A stretch of DNA of 64,000 nucleotides from UBA4644 sp900555855 (GTDB taxonomy: Bacteria; Bacillota; Clostridia; Oscillospirales; Butyricicoccaceae), in contig DAWAJD010000005.1 of assembly GCA_052289195.1 (NCBI GenBank), positions 13,886 to 77,885 of the forward strand. Direction: 5' to 3'. The position numbers were made by a program, and so were the translations under genes. Position 1 is the stretch's first letter; each line of letters starts with the position of its first letter. Under the pieces are notes generated by a model. The model searched no databases. It was not told the DNA's origin and saw only the letters and a program-made list of their open reading frames with translations. Below, piece by piece: positions 15,301-23,755 of the stretch.

Positions 15301-18300
15301 GAGGATTCCCAGATCACCGTCTGGTCGGTGGCGTTGGCCGGTTCAATGACCAGGCCCAGGTCATCCTCTTCCGCGCCCAGGGCCGTAAAATAGATGTTTT
15401 CCGCAAAGCGGATATCCGTGACCGGGCACACGACCTCCACCTCCACCTGGGCGAAGACCTCCGGCGCCGTTTCCGATGCCACTGTCACGGTGGCGGCACC
15501 GGGGGCCACGGCGGTGAGCATCCCGCGGGAGTCCACGGTCACCACATCCTCGTCATCGGAAGAGAAGGAGATGCCGGTCCGGGTGGTGTTTGCCGGCTCC
15601 AGCCGGCAGGTCAGTTTCTGCCGGGTCCCAACATTCATCCGGAGCGCGGTTTGGGTCGGGACGATGGCCGTGATGTCCACCAGGTCCACCACATGGACGG
15701 TGACGTCCCGCCAAACCGACCCGTCGGGAGAGGAGATGCGGATAACAGCGTCTCCCTGGGCCAGAGGCTGAATCCGCCCCTCGGCGCTGACCTGGGCGAT
15801 CTCCGGGTTGAGGGATTCATAGCACAGCTGCAGCGCGTTGGCCGTCTCGCTGGGCTGGACCGTGGGCTGCAGCCCATAGGTCATCCCGGTGTCCAGGGTC
15901 AGCTCGTCCTGCTCCACCAAAATATCTGTGATCTCGGCGCAGGGAAGAATAATATCATAATAAAAATTATCAATCAGCGCAAGCGCACCGCCCAACGATT
16001 CGGCGAATCGGCGCAGAACAGGTTCGGACACCCCATAAACACGAACCCTGGTGGTCCCGGTGTCCGGGTCATAGCGGACCTGCTGCACTGAAAGATAGGA
16101 GTTTCCGCTGCTTGCCTTGTAGCTGCTAGTGACGGTATCTCCACTCTTGTCCCGGTTGTTGTTGCCGTAGAAAACGCAGTCTTCATAGCGGCCCGCAAAT
16201 TGGATTCCACAATCTACGAAGATACAGCTTTCGTAGTTGCCGTAGCTGCGGTCGGAAAAATAAGTGTCCCCTAACTTATAGAATGCGCAGCATTCTGCCG
16301 TTGTGATGCGAAAAGTCAGAGAGCCATAACTTGTGCGCACCGTTCCGCCGTCCAGATAGCGATAATAGACTTGCCGATCATTATAATTCCTGCGAAATTC
16401 GCATCCGTAAGCCGCGGAGATGCTGCGATAAGTACTATACGGATTGTCGTTGCTGGAAAAATACCCGTTCACCACATCCGTATAGCGCAGGCTGACATAG
16501 CCTTTACCGGATTCATAGATCTCTACGCGGTAGTTGCTCATGAGTTCGCTGGGGAAGAGACGCACATGGTCCTCCTCCGTGCCCTCACACAGGAGCGTGC
16601 CGCGGACATTGAGGTAGGTGATGGCCGTATCGGCATAGGCGTCGTGGGGATCGTCGGACCAGAACTGGATCTGGGTCCCGGCCTCCACCGTCACGGTGAC
16701 GCCGGGCTTGATCTCCGTGGCGTTGGGGATGATGTAATAATTTTCCCGGGTGAGGGTCATGTCGTGGTCGATGACATCCGGCAGGATGACGCCCCGGCGC
16801 ACATCCAGCGTGATGGCGCTAAAGCTGGTGTAATCGGCGTCGTCCTTTTCATTCAGCCCATTTTTCGCCGAGATGCGGACATTGACCTTGAGGATGTAAT
16901 CATTGGGGCAGTCCTTGGTCACCCGCATCAGGAAGGGGTGCTCCCAATCCAGAATGAACTCGCCATCCTGGATTTTGCCGCAGTCCTGGGTGGAATAGGT
17001 CCCCACGCTGCCATAATTCATGACGGCGCTTTCGCCCCAGGTCTCACCATCGGCAGAAAACTGCACATAATTGCAGGGGAGACCGGCCTCGCTGTAGGTG
17101 TCCACCGTCACCATGGTGTCCCGGCTCATGCCCCAGCGGTTGCGCAGGGTGAAGCCCAGGGCGACGGTCTCTCCCGCGTCGATAACGCCATCGCCGTTGT
17201 TGGCCTCGCTGTATTTGGACAGGTCAAAGACCATGTAGTCCGAAAGACTGATCTCCGGCTGGGGGAGCCTGGTGAAGGCCTCGTAGAGATTGACGATGGC
17301 CGGGAGGTTGTGCGAGCCGTGTCCGGACGGCGTCGGGTCATAGCACTGAGCGTGCTTTTCCGAAGTGGCGGCCAGCTGCCCATAGATAAATTTGGTGGGA
17401 TATTTCCCCGGGTCGCTGTAATACCCTCGCAGCAGCGCCGCCATGCCGGAGACCAGAGGCGCGGCCATGGAGGTCCCGCTCCAGGTGGCATAGCGGTCGC
17501 CGGGGATGGTGGAAACGATGTTTTCACCGGGGGCATAGAGCTCATATTCCACATTGTTGTAGGCGATGCTGTCGTAGTTCGTGAAACTGGACTCCACGCC
17601 GCTGCGGTCCACGCTCATGACGCCCAGAACATAGGGCAGCGCGGCGGGATAACTGGGTACCGCTCCGTTGGGCAGCCCATCATTCCCCGCGCTGGCCACC
17701 AGGACGCAGCGGGTATAGGCCTTTTCCAGCGCGTCCTGCACCGCGATGGAACAGGCCGAGCCGCCAAAGGACATGTTGATCACATCCGCGCCATTGTTAT
17801 AGGCATAGAGGATCGCCTTTGCGATGGCGTCCTGGTGGAAATATCCGCTGGACATGCCGGCCTTGACAGACATGATCCTGGTGTTGAAAGCCACGCCGAT
17901 GATGCCCTTAAAATTGTTGTCCGCGGCGATGACGCCGGCCACATGGGTGCCGTGACCGTGGTCGTCGCTGCCGCTGCCGCGGCCCGCCACGATGTCCACA
18001 CCATAGACATCGTCAACATAGCCGTTGCCGTCGTCATCGATGCCGTTCCCGGGGATCTCCTTTTCATTGACCCACATATTGTCCCGCAGGTCCTCGTGGG
18101 TATCATCCACACCGGTGTCGATGACGGCCACCACCACATCGGATTTGCCGCCGGGGTTTTCTCCGTGAGCCAGCAGCCAGGCCCAAGACTGCTGCACCCC
18201 GCAGTTCAGCAGGTTCCATTGGCTTTCGATCCTGGGGTTCTGAAAGAGCTTGAACTGCTCGTTGACAGCAGAATCCAGTTGGGTCTCTTCATACTGCCCC

Positions 18301-18701
18301 TCGGTCTGGTAGATGTAATTGTACTCCGCCGTCACCATCTGGTCCAGTTGGCGCAGCGCTTCCAGCGCCTGGGGCGGCAGCACGCCGCTTTCCAGGTGCG
18401 CGGTGAACCAGCGGCCTTCGTCGGTGTCAAACAGATGCTCCAGCCGAGCCACGCCGCACTGGGCCAGCGCGGGCGTGACTGCGTCTCCGCTGTCCGGCGA
18501 CAGCTTGACCAGAACATTGTCCGACGCATAGGGGAACTCTTCCGGATCAAAGCTGTCTTCCTGAGCCAGGTCAAATGGCTCAGTCAGAACATTTTTTGCG
18601 GTCTGCGCGGGTTCTGCATTTTCGGCGTGACCGGCGAAAATCGGCGTTGCCAGGGAAAAAAGCAGAGTGACGGTTAAAAGCAAAGAGATTGCTTTTTTCA
18701 T
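12378..18701 (-). CDS. Giant subtilisin-like serine protease with C-terminal dockerin
   Basis: 2107 residues. Signal peptide 1-23 and a propeptide are followed by an S8 peptidase domain (about 160-430) with Asp195 in VAVIDTGVDD, His250 in HGTHVAG, Asn340 in ASAGND and Ser411 in GTSMAAP. After it come beta-rich segments, about three Ig-like Big_2 modules (residues about 940-1190), an RCC1-like repeat region (about 1190-1420), a Big_5-like domain, a fibronectin-III-like region, and a type I dockerin (about 2033-2095). The dockerin has two calcium loops: DLDGDGLITLKD and DINGNGMIDIAD. It is secreted and probably docks on the cohesin protein encoded next. GAGGAGG precedes the start. Local GC drops mark the RCC1-like and beta-helix-like parts. 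Confidence 0.92.
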   Translation of the reverse strand: MKKAISLLLTVTLLFSLATPIFAGHAENAEPAQTAKNVLTEPFDLAQEDSFDPEEFPYASDNVLVKLSPDSGDAVTPALAQCGVARLEHLFDTDEGRWFTAHLESGVLPPQALEALRQLDQMVTAEYNYIYQTEGQYEETQLDSAVNEQFKLFQNPRIESQWNLLNCGVQQSWAWLLAHGENPGGKSDVVVAVIDTGVDDTHEDLRDNMWVNEKEIPGNGIDDDGNGYVDDVYGVDIVAGRGSGSDDHGHGTHVAGVIAADNNFKGIIGVAFNTRIMSVKAGMSSGYFHQDAIAKAILYAYNNGADVINMSFGGSACSIAVQDALEKAYTRCVLVASAGNDGLPNGAVPSYPAALPYVLGVMSVDRSGVESSFTNYDSIAYNNVEYELYAPGENIVSTIPGDRYATWSGTSMAAPLVSGMAALLRGYYSDPGKYPTKFIYGQLAATSEKHAQCYDPTPSGHGSHNLPAIVNLYEAFTRLPQPEISLSDYMVFDLSKYSEANNGDGVIDAGETVALGFTLRNRWGMSRDTMVTVDTYSEAGLPCNYVQFSADGETWGESAVMNYGSVGTYSTQDCGKIQDGEFILDWEHPFLMRVTKDCPNDYILKVNVRISAKNGLNEKDDADYTSFSAITLDVRRGVILPDVIDHDMTLTRENYYIIPNATEIKPGVTVTVEAGTQIQFWSDDPHDAYADTAITYLNVRGTLLCEGTEEDHVRLFPSELMSNYRVEIYESGKGYVSLRYTDVVNGYFSSNDNPYSTYRSISAAYGCEFRRNYNDRQVYYRYLDGGTVRTSYGSLTFRITTAECCAFYKLGDTYFSDRSYGNYESCIFVDCGIQFAGRYEDCVFYGNNNRDKSGDTVTSSYKASSGNSYLSVQQVRYDPDTGTTRVRVYGVSEPVLRRFAESLGGALALIDNFYYDIILPCAEITDILVEQDELTLDTGMTYGLQPTVQPSETANALQLCYESLNPEIAQVSAEGRIQPLAQGDAVIRISSPDGSVWRDVTVHVVDLVDITAIVPTQTALRMNVGTRQKLTCRLEPANTTRTGISFSSDDEDVVTVDSRGMLTAVAPGAATVTVASETAPEVFAQVEVEVVCPVTDIRFAENIYFTALGAEEDDLGLVIEPANATDQTVIWESSNPEICYVDETGTLIKEKTGSATLRATAHGTDLYAEITVCVTEGESRSRVVDIFKNHSNYYCILDDGSLWRWGDKLIVPEQLPVEDARGVAVWNDLFVLHSDGALDCYSSQGAVKQTAFLTDVAEVVGYYNDYNCALKADGSVWTWRYMNAPRQILGVSQVTKIVSSYEGVAMLTQSGEVYYADYDTDPMLVCSDAVGLEKNHDSSNYTVEFEDSYAVYNRTSCRKTVAKTAEHELVNDYRSFYLEDGIVYGKGRNNYGALGLGADVDSVSEYTALPGIENAESIFMFDDNTFIQTADGKLYGMGRNNQRQLADLSTEDRYTPVRVLLGLQPNEEPFALTGTNTGAGDVLTEQELVLDFNEYLIRGSNFRSITLRDGDGNSVSLGKAELRLDKLTVTAALGFEEGVEYTLTIPQNALVTKFGDGNGAITVTFTFSAQEELPLTYTAQSLLLQTQSTLPSGAVTDDDAVAARTWTAEKILARWDDFCAQGYNTTFWHNAILNRFTETDVEKWLRIQAPDGNSDTVIGLGGNYWGTDGMSESAKKAAIDKQIIDNRDFKTLARINEGTILETIPEDVWPCVAGVSLTDKSGKPVSVVANEEVTFTVRFNRDMDTDIPLEVRFGSAYPYADYEVPGAYTDARTWQGTTTLRTIIENGYQFWSIGNGRSAAAEDGSHLKLYQDWGRFSFRIDTSSAQAMIMQGAAEADGVHLTWTQDDYGTLAGYNVYRADSENGETRKLNSSVILPEEDPTAEGRTLGAFVDSDVEGGKRYYYSFTVVPTDVGAAESQPSGRVSVVAKDVEAPQVVHTPVFSAVTGKKLEISALVTDNVAVTGVTLHYRTVGAASWNTLEMASSNDKYFAYLPADAVTLAGLEYYIAATDGVSTTYAGGRDETRPYVITVQQGADVDSLGDLDGDGLITLKDALQMLRIAVSLDTPTAEQTARGDINGNGMIDIADVLRVMQYVNGEISSVRTAPKA

Positions 18702-18841
18702 GGTGACCCCTCCTCATCCTTATAAGCTACCTTAAACATACACTTATTTTTGAAAAAAACAATATGCTGGCTGCATAGTGTTTTGAAAAAGCTGCAGGGC
18801 CGCTGTCATAGAAACTTTAGAAATTCTTTTGCTGCAGCACC

Positions 18842-18870
18842 TTTTCATTCCCGTTTTGTCCGTGTATAAT
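18842..18870 (+). promoter_or_regulatory. Promoter of zapA operon
   Basis: TTTTCA (18842-18847), a 17-bp spacer, and a perfect TATAAT (18865-18870), 45 bp before the zapA start. Confidence 0.7.
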
Positions 18871-18914
18871 GGAAATAACTATAAACAGAAAAACTGATAC
18901 AGGGGGATTGGAAT

Positions 18915-19223
18915 ATGCTGAACCGCGTGATCGTGAACATCGACGATTTTGATTATACCGTGGTCTCGGAGGATCCTGAGGAATATATTCGCAAAAATGC
19001 CGCACTGGTGGACCAGACCATCCGGGAGATCAAGGCCTCCACGCCTTTCTCCGCCATGACCTCCGCCGTGCTGGCTGCCATGAACCTTTCGGACAAGTAT
19101 TACAAGGCCCAGGACTCCGCTGACGGGCTGCGGGTGCAGATCAAGGACTATGCGGAGGAATGCGCCCGGCTGCGGGCGGAGGTGGCACGGCTGAACAAAG
19201 AGCTCAAGGAAGCCAAGCGCTGA
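18915..19223 (+). CDS. zapA: Cell division protein ZapA
   Basis: 102 residues. The globular head (RVIVNIDDFDYTVVSEDPEEYIRKNAALVDQTIREI) and the long C-terminal coiled coil (about 62-102) match ZapA, which cross-links FtsZ protofilaments at the division septum. Length is standard. A purine-rich GGGGGA lies just upstream. It heads the cluster containing the U32 peptidase, dut, maf, mreCD and PBP2 genes, which fits a role in division and envelope growth. Confidence 0.88.
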   Translation: MLNRVIVNIDDFDYTVVSEDPEEYIRKNAALVDQTIREIKASTPFSAMTSAVLAAMNLSDKYYKAQDSADGLRVQIKDYAEECARLRAEVARLNKELKEAKR

Positions 19224-19236
19224 GAGGAGACCGCTC

Positions 19237-21327
19237 ATGCCTATGGAACTGATGAGCCCTGCCGGCTCGCTGGAGGGCGTGATCGCCGCCGTCCGCGGAG
19301 GAGCAGACGCCGTTTATTTTGGAACAGGCGACTTCAACGCCCGCCGCAACGCCAAAAATCTGGAGGGCGACGATCTGGCGGAGGCCCTGCGGTATTGCCG
19401 CCTGCGGGGCGTGCGAACCTATGTCACCGTCAACACGCTGGTCACGGACCGGGAGCTTTCCCGGGCAAGGGAGCTGATCCTGCAGCTGAACCGGCTGGGA
19501 GCCGATGCTCTGATCGTGCAGGATCTGGGTATGGCCCGGATGATCCGTGCATTGGCACCGGACCTGCCCATCCATGCCTCTACCCAGATGACCATCCACA
19601 ATATCGGCGGCGTTTTGCAGGCACACAGGCTGGGCTTTTCCCGGGTGGTGCTTTCCCGGGAGCTGCCGCTGGAGGAGATTGCCTTTATTTGTAAAAACAG
19701 CCCGGTGGAGATCGAGGTCTTCGTCCATGGGGCGCTTTGTATGTGCTATTCCGGTCAATGCTATCTTTCCGCAGCTATCGGCGGAAGGTCAGGCAACCGG
19801 GGCCTGTGCGCCCAGCCCTGCCGGATGTCCTACAGCCTTCCCGGCGAGGGCATGGAGCATCCGCTGAGTCTGAAGGATCTTTCGCTGGCGGAGCATCTTT
19901 CCCAGCTGGAGCAGGCCGGCGTCCACACTTTGAAGATCGAGGGCCGCATGAAGCGGCCGGAATATACCGCGCTGGTCACCAGCATTTATAAAAGGGCACT
20001 GACGGAGCGCCGCGCGCCCACGGCGGAGGAGCTTTCCCGGCTGCAGGCGGTTTTTTCCCGGGAGGGCTTTACGGACGGCTATTTTACCGGGCACAAGGGC
20101 CCGGAGATGTTCGGCACCCGGCAAGAGGAAAACGGCCGGGAGACCCGGGAGCTTTATAAGCAGGCGCAGACCATCTATCAATCCCAGCCGGAGCCGCCCA
20201 CGGTCCCGGTGGAGCTGCGGTTTTCCGCCCATGCGGAGCAGCCCATGGTTCTTCTGGCGGAGGATCGGGACGGACACCGGTATGAGACGGTGGGTATTCC
20301 TGCGGAGCCTGCCCTGCGGCGGGCCACCACGGAGGAGGAGGTGCGCTCCGCTCTGAGCAAGACCGGCGGGACTGTTTTTTTCCCCGAAACGGTGGATGTC
20401 GACCTGGAGGAGGGCCTGCGGGCCTCTGCCGCCGCCATCAACGCCATGCGCCGGCAATGTCTGGAGGGCCTTGCCCTGCAGCGGAAAAAGCCGCCCCAGC
20501 GCCGGCAGGGTCCGTGGCAGCCCGGCGTCCAGCGGCTGCAGCGGCAGCAGCCCCCGGGCTATATTTTCTCCTTCCTTTCCGTGGACCAGCTCACCTCCCC
20601 CATCCTGCGGGCCGGGGCGGAGATGCTCTGGCTGCCCCTGCGGGAGCTGGCGGAAAACGCCCAGCTGGTCCGTGCGCTGACGGAGCAGGGCCTGCGCTTT
20701 GCCGCCGTGCCGGACCGGATCATTTTTGACGGACAGTGGGCGGAGACGCTGGCGCAGCTGCGGCAGGTCCGGGCGGCGGGCGTTTCCGATCTGGTGTGCA
20801 GCAATCTGGGGCAGATCCCCATCGTGCACCGGCTGAACATGGCGCTGCACGGGGATTTTGGCCTGAACATCATGAACTCCCAGTCTGTGCGGGAGCTTTC
20901 CCGGCTGGGGCTTTCCTCCTGCACGCTTTCCTTTGAAATGAATCTGGCCCAGATCCGGGATATGAGCCTGGGCATGGACTGCCAGCTGCTGGCCTATGGC
21001 CGCCTGCCCCTGATGATCACGGAAAACACCATCCTCCCGCCGGACCGGCAGGGCAAGCCCGGCAAGGCGGCGCTGATGGACAAGACAGGCCGCGCCTTCC
21101 CGATCCTGCCGGAGAGCCACGGACGCGCCACGCTTTACAACGCGGAGACCCTCTGGCTGGCGGACAAGAAGGAGGAGCTATCCGGGCTGGGCCTGCGGTG
21201 GCTGCGGCTGAGCTTCACCACCGAGACGCCCCGGGAGATCGAGGCGGTCATCCGGGCGTATCAGACCGGCGACGGGCCCATGCCTGCCCGGGCCACAAGA
21301 GGACTTTATTACCGAGGTGTATTATGA
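19237..21327 (+). CDS. U32 family peptidase (DUF3656-containing)
   Basis: 696 residues. The N-terminal TIM-barrel-like U32 domain contains the signature EVFVHGALCMCYSGQC (about residues 160-175) and the following GGRSGNRGLCAQPCR cysteine block. The long C-terminal half corresponds to DUF3656. Characterised U32 relatives (TrhP, RlhA) take part in hydroxylation of RNA pyrimidines, so an RNA-modifying role is as likely as proteolysis. The gene follows zapA by 13 bp and overlaps dut by ATGA, so translation is coupled. Confidence 0.9.
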   Translation: MPMELMSPAGSLEGVIAAVRGGADAVYFGTGDFNARRNAKNLEGDDLAEALRYCRLRGVRTYVTVNTLVTDRELSRARELILQLNRLGADALIVQDLGMARMIRALAPDLPIHASTQMTIHNIGGVLQAHRLGFSRVVLSRELPLEEIAFICKNSPVEIEVFVHGALCMCYSGQCYLSAAIGGRSGNRGLCAQPCRMSYSLPGEGMEHPLSLKDLSLAEHLSQLEQAGVHTLKIEGRMKRPEYTALVTSIYKRALTERRAPTAEELSRLQAVFSREGFTDGYFTGHKGPEMFGTRQEENGRETRELYKQAQTIYQSQPEPPTVPVELRFSAHAEQPMVLLAEDRDGHRYETVGIPAEPALRRATTEEEVRSALSKTGGTVFFPETVDVDLEEGLRASAAAINAMRRQCLEGLALQRKKPPQRRQGPWQPGVQRLQRQQPPGYIFSFLSVDQLTSPILRAGAEMLWLPLRELAENAQLVRALTEQGLRFAAVPDRIIFDGQWAETLAQLRQVRAAGVSDLVCSNLGQIPIVHRLNMALHGDFGLNIMNSQSVRELSRLGLSSCTLSFEMNLAQIRDMSLGMDCQLLAYGRLPLMITENTILPPDRQGKPGKAALMDKTGRAFPILPESHGRATLYNAETLWLADKKEELSGLGLRWLRLSFTTETPREIEAVIRAYQTGDGPMPARATRGLYYRGVL

Positions 21328-21797
21328 TACCGGAATGTTTGGAAGCGCTGGCGCTGCCGGTCTGCCGGCTGGAGCGCTGCGGAAAAAAGCCTTCCCTGCC
21401 TGCCCGGCAGACGGAGGACGCTGCCGGCGTGGATCTGGCGGCCTTTCTGCCGGAGGGTGAGCTTGTGATCCCCGCCGGAGGACGGGCACTGGTCCCCACG
21501 GGACTGACCATGGCCGTTCCCCGGGGATGGGGCGGCTTTGTGCTGGCCCGGTCCAGCATGGGCGTCAAATACGGCGTCAATCTTTCCAACGGCGTGGGCC
21601 TCATCGACCCGGACTACCGGGGCGAGGTCAAGGTGGCCCTGATCAATCATTCCGATGCGGCCTTCACCGTGCGCGACGGCGACCGCATCGCCCAGCTGGT
21701 GCTGCTGCCGGCGCCCTGCGTGTCGCTTGTGGAAAAAGACGCGCTGGAGGAGACCGCCCGGGGGACCGGCGGCTTCGGCAGCACCGGCCGCCGCTGA
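21324..21797 (+). CDS. dut: dUTP diphosphatase (trimeric dUTPase)
   Basis: 157 residues. Converts dUTP to dUMP and pyrophosphate, keeping uracil out of DNA and feeding dTMP synthesis. Conserved motifs are visible: DAAGVDL (I), ARSSMG (II), NGVGLIDPDYRGE (III), GDRIAQLVL (IV) and the P-loop-like GTGGFGSTG (V). The start at 21324 overlaps the U32 stop (ATGA), and upstream in-frame GTGs lie inside the U32 gene, so the short form is chosen. Confidence 0.95.
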   Translation: MIPECLEALALPVCRLERCGKKPSLPARQTEDAAGVDLAAFLPEGELVIPAGGRALVPTGLTMAVPRGWGGFVLARSSMGVKYGVNLSNGVGLIDPDYRGEVKVALINHSDAAFTVRDGDRIAQLVLLPAPCVSLVEKDALEETARGTGGFGSTGRR

Positions 21798-21818
21798 CCG
21801 CGGCAGAAAGGGGAGCCT

Positions 21819-22403
21819 ATGCTCATTCTCGCTTCTCAGTCGCCCCGGCGCAGGGCGCTGCTTTCTCAGATCACCGATGATTTTGTCGTCCGGCCCACCG
21901 GCTGCGACGAGACGCTCTGCTGCGCCGATCCGGCGGAGCATGTGCGCCTTTTGGCCTGCCGCAAGGCGGAGGCGGCCCTGCACGAGCAGGCCCCCGGCCC
22001 GGCAGACGCCATCGTGGCGGCGGATACGGTGGTCTATCTGGACGGGGATATTCTGGAAAAGCCCGTCTCCGCCGAAGATGCCGCCGCCATGCTGCGCCGG
22101 CTCTCCGGGCGGGAAAATACCGTCTGCACCGGCGTGGCCGTGGTCTATCAGGGCCGGCTGCATTCCTTCACCTGTAAAACGGAGGTCCGCTTTTATGACC
22201 TGACGGAGACGGAGATCGCCGAATATGTGGCCTCCGGCGAGCCCATGGACAAGGCCGGCGCCTACGCCATTCAGGGCAGGGGCGCGCTGCTGGTGCGGGA
22301 GATCCGGGGAGATTATTGCAATGTGGTGGGTCTGCCCGTGGCGCCGCTGTTCCGGCTGCTGCGGGAGCTGGGCGTGCCGCTGAAGGAGGGGGGCCGGGCA
22401 TGA
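21819..22403 (+). CDS. maf: Maf-family nucleoside triphosphate pyrophosphatase
   Basis: 194 residues, normal for Maf. The N-terminal ASQSPRRRALL loop, the central VAADTVVYLDG motif and EYVASGEPMDKAGAYAIQGRG are family hallmarks. Maf proteins hydrolyse non-canonical or excess nucleoside triphosphates and are linked to septum regulation in Bacillus. AGGGGAG precedes the ATG. The stop overlaps the mreC start (ATGA), the common maf-mreC arrangement of Firmicutes. Confidence 0.95.
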   Translation: MLILASQSPRRRALLSQITDDFVVRPTGCDETLCCADPAEHVRLLACRKAEAALHEQAPGPADAIVAADTVVYLDGDILEKPVSAEDAAAMLRRLSGRENTVCTGVAVVYQGRLHSFTCKTEVRFYDLTETEIAEYVASGEPMDKAGAYAIQGRGALLVREIRGDYCNVVGLPVAPLFRLLRELGVPLKEGGRA

Positions 22404-23227
22404 AGCTGCTGCGCTCCAAGCTGTTTTGGTTCACTGCGCTGCTGGTGGCGGTCTGTCTGGCGCTGATGCTCTGGTCCGGCGTCACCGGAAAGCCGTCGTT
22501 TCTGTCCAACATCACCGGCGCGGTGGTGACGCCGCTGCAGAACGGGCTTTCCCGGGCGGCGGACTGGTTCGGCGATCTGTTTGGCTATTTTTACCGCTAC
22601 GACGCGCTGGTGGCGGAAAACGAAGATCTGAAGGAGCAGCTCCGGCAATATCAGGCGCTGGAGGACCGTTATTACGCCTCCGTGGACCAGAATACGGCCC
22701 TGCGGGAGGCGGCTGGCATCAAAAAACGCCACGCGGATTATGAGCTGGAGCTTTGCGCCGTGGTCTCCGTGGCGGGCAGCGGCTTTCAGAGCGCTCTTAC
22801 CCTCAGCCGGGGCAGCCTGGCGGGCATCGAAGAGGGCGATCCGGTGATCACCGGAGACGGGCTGGTGGGCTTTGTCTCTGAGGTGGGGTCGAATTACTGC
22901 ACCGTCACCACCGTCATCAATGCAGATTTTACCGCTGCGGCCATGGTCTCCCGTACCCGGGAGGTGGTGGTCACGGAGGGAAGCTTTGAGCTGGCGGCGG
23001 AGGGGTCGCTGAAGGTGGCCTATCTGGAAAACGATGCGGATCTGGTCCCTGGCGACCGGATCATCACCAGCGGCGGAGCCTATCCGCCGGAGCTGATCAT
23101 CGGGACGGTCCGCTCCGTCCAGCCGGAGCGCCACGGCGTGTGCAGCTATGCCGCGCTGGAGCCGGCGGTGGCGCTGGATTCCCTGAGCACAGTGTTTGTC
23201 ATTAAAGATTTTGATGTGGAGAGCTGA
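22400..23227 (+). CDS. mreC: Rod shape-determining protein MreC
   Basis: 275 residues. One N-terminal membrane helix (about 8-28), a coiled coil (about 65-105) and the extracellular beta-barrel pair typical of MreC (ALTLSRGSLAGIEEGDPVITGDGLVGFV; DLVPGDRIITSGGAYPPELIIGTV). It links the cytoskeleton to the peptidoglycan elongation machinery. GGAGG precedes it and the start overlaps maf by ATGA. mreB is not in this window. Confidence 0.95.
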   Translation: MKLLRSKLFWFTALLVAVCLALMLWSGVTGKPSFLSNITGAVVTPLQNGLSRAADWFGDLFGYFYRYDALVAENEDLKEQLRQYQALEDRYYASVDQNTALREAAGIKKRHADYELELCAVVSVAGSGFQSALTLSRGSLAGIEEGDPVITGDGLVGFVSEVGSNYCTVTTVINADFTAAAMVSRTREVVVTEGSFELAAEGSLKVAYLENDADLVPGDRIITSGGAYPPELIIGTVRSVQPERHGVCSYAALEPAVALDSLSTVFVIKDFDVES

Positions 23228-23230
23228 ACC

Positions 23231-23755
23231 ATGCTGCAATCCCGTTCCCAGCGTTATGCCTTGTTGAAATACGGCGGCTACGCCCTGCTTTTGCTGGGCG
23301 TGTTTCTGCTGCAGTCCTCCCGGGGGACGGCGCTTTTTCTCTGGGGCGCTTCGCCCAATGCGCTGCCCTTTTTTTTGGCGGCGGTGGCGCTGGTGGAGGG
23401 GCCCTATGCCGGCGGCAGCTTCGGCTTTGTCTGCGGTATGCTGCTGACGCTGAACAGCACCGGGCTGGAGGGGCTGCAGGCGCTGTATCTGGCGCTGTTT
23501 GGCGTGCTGTTTGGCCTGTTCGGCGCGGAATATCTTCGTCCGGTGATCCCCTCGGCCCTCGCCGGAGGGCTGCTTTGCCTGGGGATCCAGGCGGTGTTCC
23601 GCTATGTTTTTGTTTATCTGCTGATCTATCGCGCCGGCCCCGGCTATGCTCTGCGCCAATTCTGCGGCGAGCTGCTTTTGTCGCTGCCGCTGGGAGCGGC
23701 GGTCTGGCTGGCGGTCCGGCGGATCCACCGGCGCTTTACGGAGGAGACCCTATGA
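23231..23755 (+). CDS. mreD: Rod shape-determining protein MreD
   Basis: 174 residues, almost entirely hydrophobic, with about five predicted membrane helices. The LPFFLAAVALVEGPYAGGSFGFVCGML segment is typical of MreD. It is 3 bp after mreC, and its stop overlaps the PBP2 start (ATGA). It acts with MreC and PBP2 in lateral wall synthesis. Confidence 0.9.
   Translation: MLQSRSQRYALLKYGGYALLLLGVFLLQSSRGTALFLWGASPNALPFFLAAVALVEGPYAGGSFGFVCGMLLTLNSTGLEGLQALYLALFGVLFGLFGAEYLRPVIPSALAGGLLCLGIQAVFRYVFVYLLIYRAGPGYALRQFCGELLLSLPLGAAVWLAVRRIHRRFTEETL

Noticed and set aside
16371..18677. Very long open frame antisense to the dockerin protease gene
   Set aside because: High-GC coding DNA opens long antisense frames. 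The translation is low complexity in His/Gly/Asp, with no domain, and the sense strand has an intact S8 protease.
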